Assembly: GCA_913055655.1 (NCBI GenBank)
Contig: CAJXKA010000001.1
Coordinates: forward strand, 1,364,842-1,428,841
Direction of reading: 5' to 3'
Length of the DNA: 64,000 nt
From: an uncultured Oceanospirillales bacterium
GTDB lineage: Bacteria; Pseudomonadota; Gammaproteobacteria; Xanthomonadales; SZUA-36
The translations under genes were made by a program, and so were the position numbers. Below, piece after piece: positions 61,851 through 64,000 of the stretch (its first letter is position 1; every line of letters begins with the position of its first letter). The notes beneath the pieces are model-generated. The model searched no databases. It was not told the origin of the DNA and worked only from the letters and a program-made list of their open reading frames with translations.

Positions 61851-63158
61851 GGGAGCGTTAGAAATTCTGTGTCAATCCTTTAACCTACACCGTAGAGGAT
61901 TGCACAATGACAGAGAAATTCGATTATGAACAGGCGCTGGCCGACCTCAAGGCTGGCAAGCCGATCACCGGCAAGGACAGCGTTCTCGGCCCGTTGATCA
62001 AGCAGTTGACCGAGGCGGCCCTGGAAGCCGAAATCGATAGTCATCTGGCCCAGGACGTCACGCCGAACCGCAAGAACGGCAAGTCCCGCAAGACCATGAA
62101 AAGCACATCCGGGGAGTTCGAACTGGAAACGCCCCGAGACCGTGTCGGCACTTTTGAGCCGAAGTTGGTTAAGAAGCACCAGACCCATGTCAGTGATGAG
62201 ATCGAGTCGAAGATTTTATCGATGTATGGCCGCGGCATGAGCTACCGGGATATCGCCGGTCACGTTGAAGAGTTGTACGGCATCAACGTCTCAACGGCCA
62301 CGCTGAGCGCCATTACCGACAAAATCATTGCCGAGGTCAAAGAATGGCAGCAGCGGCCGCTGGACAGCCATTACCCGTTTGTCTGGATGGATGCCATCCA
62401 CTACAAGCTGCGCGAGGATGGCCGCTATGTGTCCAAGGCGGTGTACACCATCCTGGGCCTGAACCTGGAGGGCAAGAAAGAGGTTCTGGGCCTGTATCTA
62501 TCTGAATCCGAAGGTGCCAACTTCTGGCTGTCGGTGCTCACCGACCTGCACAATCGCGGCGTTAAGGACATCCTGATCGCCTCGGTGGATGGCCTGAGCG
62601 GCTTCCCTGAGGCTATCAACGCCATCTACCCGGACACAGAGGTCCAGCTCTGCGTGGTTCACCAGGTGCGCAACTCGCTGCGCTACGTCGCGTCCAAGCA
62701 CCACAAAGCGTTCCTGGCCGAGCTCAAGCGCGTCTACCGGGCGGTGAGCCGCGACGCGGCTGAGCAGGCGCTGGATGAACTGGAAGATCGCTGGGGCCAG
62801 AAATATCCCATTGTCATCAAATCCTGGCGTAGCAAGTGGGCGAACCTGTCGGTTTACTTTAAGTACCCTGAAGAAATCCGGCGGGTGATCTACACCACCA
62901 ACTCGATCGAGGCCGTGCACCGCCAGTTCCGGAAACTGACCAAAACCAAGGGCGGCTTCCCGAACGAAAACAGCCTGCTGAAACTGCTGTACCTGGGTAT
63001 CCAGAACGCCAGTAAGAAATGGACCATGCCGATCCGGAGCTGGAATCTGACGCTGTCGCAGCTGGCCATCTTCTTCGAAGGCCGGCTTGATGAAGCGCTG
63101 GAACTATGATGCTATGAACAGGCAGGCACTACGTTGACACAGAATTTCTAACGCTCCC
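61851..63158 (+). mobile_element. IS256-family insertion sequence, complete
   Basis: The 1308-bp element has perfect 25-bp terminal inverted repeats (61851-61875 and 63134-63158, starting GGGAGCGTTAGAAATTCTGT), an 8-bp target duplication TCATGACT on each side, and one full-length transposase. The exact ends and duplication indicate recent insertion. The target is the very end of the S9 peptidase gene. Confidence 0.95.
61907..63109 (+). CDS. IS256-family transposase
   Basis: The 400-residue transposase has the N-terminal DNA-binding part and an intact DDE catalytic set, probably Asp162 (FVWMDAIHY), Asp228 (ASVDGLSGF) and Glu335 (TNSIEAVHRQF), with the family's CVVHQVRNS run at 249-257. The size and motifs are those of the mutator/IS256 class. 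ATG 61907 follows GAGG. The reading frame is uninterrupted, so the element may be active. Confidence 0.96.
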   Translation: MTEKFDYEQALADLKAGKPITGKDSVLGPLIKQLTEAALEAEIDSHLAQDVTPNRKNGKSRKTMKSTSGEFELETPRDRVGTFEPKLVKKHQTHVSDEIESKILSMYGRGMSYRDIAGHVEELYGINVSTATLSAITDKIIAEVKEWQQRPLDSHYPFVWMDAIHYKLREDGRYVSKAVYTILGLNLEGKKEVLGLYLSESEGANFWLSVLTDLHNRGVKDILIASVDGLSGFPEAINAIYPDTEVQLCVVHQVRNSLRYVASKHHKAFLAELKRVYRAVSRDAAEQALDELEDRWGQKYPIVIKSWRSKWANLSVYFKYPEEIRRVIYTTNSIEAVHRQFRKLTKTKGGFPNENSLLKLLYLGIQNASKKWTMPIRSWNLTLSQLAIFFEGRLDEALEL

Positions 63159-63166
63159 TCATGACT
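63159..63166. repeat. Right target-site duplication of the IS256 element
   Basis: TCATGACT directly follows the right inverted repeat. Read on the minus strand it is AGTCATGA and holds the peptidase stop TGA. Confidence 0.9.
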
Positions 63167-64000
63167 GGTTTTCGCCCAGGCCACACTCGTTATTAAGGAA
63201 GCTTTCGATCGCCGTCAACGTTTCCTCGTGATGCCTGTAGTACCAGGGCAACTGGTGAGGCATGTCTTCGATGATCACCAGCTTTGAAGGCACCTTGTCC
63301 TTGATCGCGGCGTAAAAGTCTTCTGCATGCCAGTCGGGCGTCCGCACGTCACGGCTGCCGACGTAGAGCAGGACCGGAATATTGACCTTGTCCGTGTTGT
63401 CCATCGGGTCCATGCCCGTGACGGTGCGACCCTGCAGGATGCGCTGCAGACGGCCCTGGCTCCAGCGATTGCCGAGACGTTTCAGGTCGGTCACGGGCGC
63501 GCCTGAAATGGCACAACGGAATGGGCTGTTCGGGCGAACAGCGGCGGCGGCGGCGGCAAAACCACCGTAGGAATACCCGAAGATCACCATGCGCTCGGGA
63601 TCAGCGATGCCCTGGTCGATCAGGTACTGGGCGCCATCGTCCTTGTCATCCTGCATTTTTAAGCCCCATTGGGCATCACCGGCAATCCACAGCTCGCGTC
63701 CGACACCGCGACTGCCACGGTACTGCGGACGCAACACTGCGTATCCACGGCTGGTCAGGAAAGGCACCCAGCCAGAGCTGTCCCAACCGCCGTAATCACG
63801 CGCCCACGGCCCACCATGAGGGTTAACAACCAAGGGCAACGGCCCGTCTTTCGCCTTGTCCCAGCCTGCAGGCAGATCAAGGAGCGCGGGAATCGTCATG
63901 CCGTCACGCGCCGTGTAAGTGATCCACTTTTGTTCCCCGAGGTCTTCCGGGTCAATCCATGGGCGGGAATCACCGATGGTCTTCACGTTCTTCCCGTCAT
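63159..64000 (-). CDS. S9 family (prolyl-oligopeptidase-like) peptidase, C-terminal part
   Basis: The visible 280 residues are the catalytic alpha/beta-hydrolase domain: LPLVVNPHGGPWARDYGGWDS, LRPQYRGSRGVGRELW, nucleophile GYSYGGFAAA, Asp in YVGSRDVRTP and a late His in MPHQLPWYYRHHEE. The frame is open to the window edge, so the N-terminal propeller is outside. A GTG at 63986 exists, but upstream residues (DGKN) fit a continuing protein. The final codons CAG TCA TGA lie in the IS256 target duplication, so the stop codon is intact despite the insertion. Confidence 0.88.
   Translation of the reverse strand, partial: DGKNVKTIGDSRPWIDPEDLGEQKWITYTARDGMTIPALLDLPAGWDKAKDGPLPLVVNPHGGPWARDYGGWDSSGWVPFLTSRGYAVLRPQYRGSRGVGRELWIAGDAQWGLKMQDDKDDGAQYLIDQGIADPERMVIFGYSYGGFAAAAAAVRPNSPFRCAISGAPVTDLKRLGNRWSQGRLQRILQGRTVTGMDPMDNTDKVNIPVLLYVGSRDVRTPDWHAEDFYAAIKDKVPSKLVIIEDMPHQLPWYYRHHEETLTAIESFLNNECGLGENQS

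Noticed and set aside
63159..64000. Disruption of the S9 peptidase by the IS element
   Set aside because: The target duplication preserves the codons CAG TCA TGA, so the coding sequence is complete at this end; only the 5' part is missing because of the window edge.

Overview
The window looks like chromosome from a GC-rich, free-living, heterotrophic gammaproteobacterium. The reasons are the beta-lysyl EF-P enzyme EpmB, a YcgN-type protein, a PA0069-type radical SAM protein with a LexA-like box, E. coli-like transaldolase, two RND pumps and TonB-dependent receptors. The many secreted hydrolases, and the C-terminal domain on the secreted cyclophilin (which I recall from Xanthomonadales/Wenzhouxiangella-type genomes), make that neighbourhood my best guess. 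I cannot prove it without searches. No rRNA, tRNA, CRISPR array or prophage was seen. The only complete mobile element is one IS256-family insertion at the right end.

Layout. 1-3.1 kb: pirin and azoreductase, divergent from a LysR regulator that is translationally coupled to a secreted esterase. 3.1-5.4 kb: secreted cyclophilin and EpmB. 5.6-7.1 kb: an envelope-stress type operon of small membrane proteins (DUF1328, small lipoprotein, DUF883/YqjD, YqjE, small partner). 7.1-13.2 kb: Tat-exported sugar-isomerase-like TIM barrel, MFS transporter, secreted coiled-coil protein, TolB_N/TPR protein and SMP-30 lactonase. 13.2-22 kb: large diheme cytochrome c, catalase-like hemoprotein, membrane patatin lipase and a TonB receptor, a possible lipid-peroxide module. 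22-26.7 kb: a compact minus-strand run of two secreted proteins, a HEVMH metalloprotease, a PurD-like ATP-grasp ligase and a GNAT-fold acyltransferase. 26.8-31.2 kb: PA0069-type radical SAM protein, VOC protein, AstE/AspA-like deacylase and an alanine/glycine:Na+ symporter.

31.3-42.3 kb: two RND efflux operons. The first carries its TetR gene at the end with an operator inside the promoter; the second is divergent from its TetR gene with two operator-like palindromes between them. Transaldolase lies between the operons. 42.3-50.2 kb: HAD phosphatase, EamA permease, GH2 glycosidase divergent from an acetyl-xylan-esterase-like hydrolase, a beta-solenoid repeat protein and a PQQ-type sugar dehydrogenase. 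50.2-61.3 kb: a TPP riboswitch in front of a TonB receptor (probable thiamine uptake), DUF1244 and YcgN proteins, TPR-sulfotransferase, beta-lactamase-fold hydrolase, BON-MscS channel, GH9 cellulase and amidase lipoprotein. 61.3-64 kb: an AT-richer patch with a small secreted protein, the IS256 element sitting exactly at the stop codon of an S9 peptidase gene, and that peptidase, cut by the window edge.

The most unusual signals are three arrays of 7- or 8-bp GGTGA-containing repeats that start exactly at the 3' ends of unrelated genes and supply their stop codons. Next are the cytochrome/catalase/patatin module, the ATP-grasp plus acyltransferase pair, the LexA-like box covering the start codon of the radical SAM gene, and the TPP riboswitch on an outer-membrane receptor.
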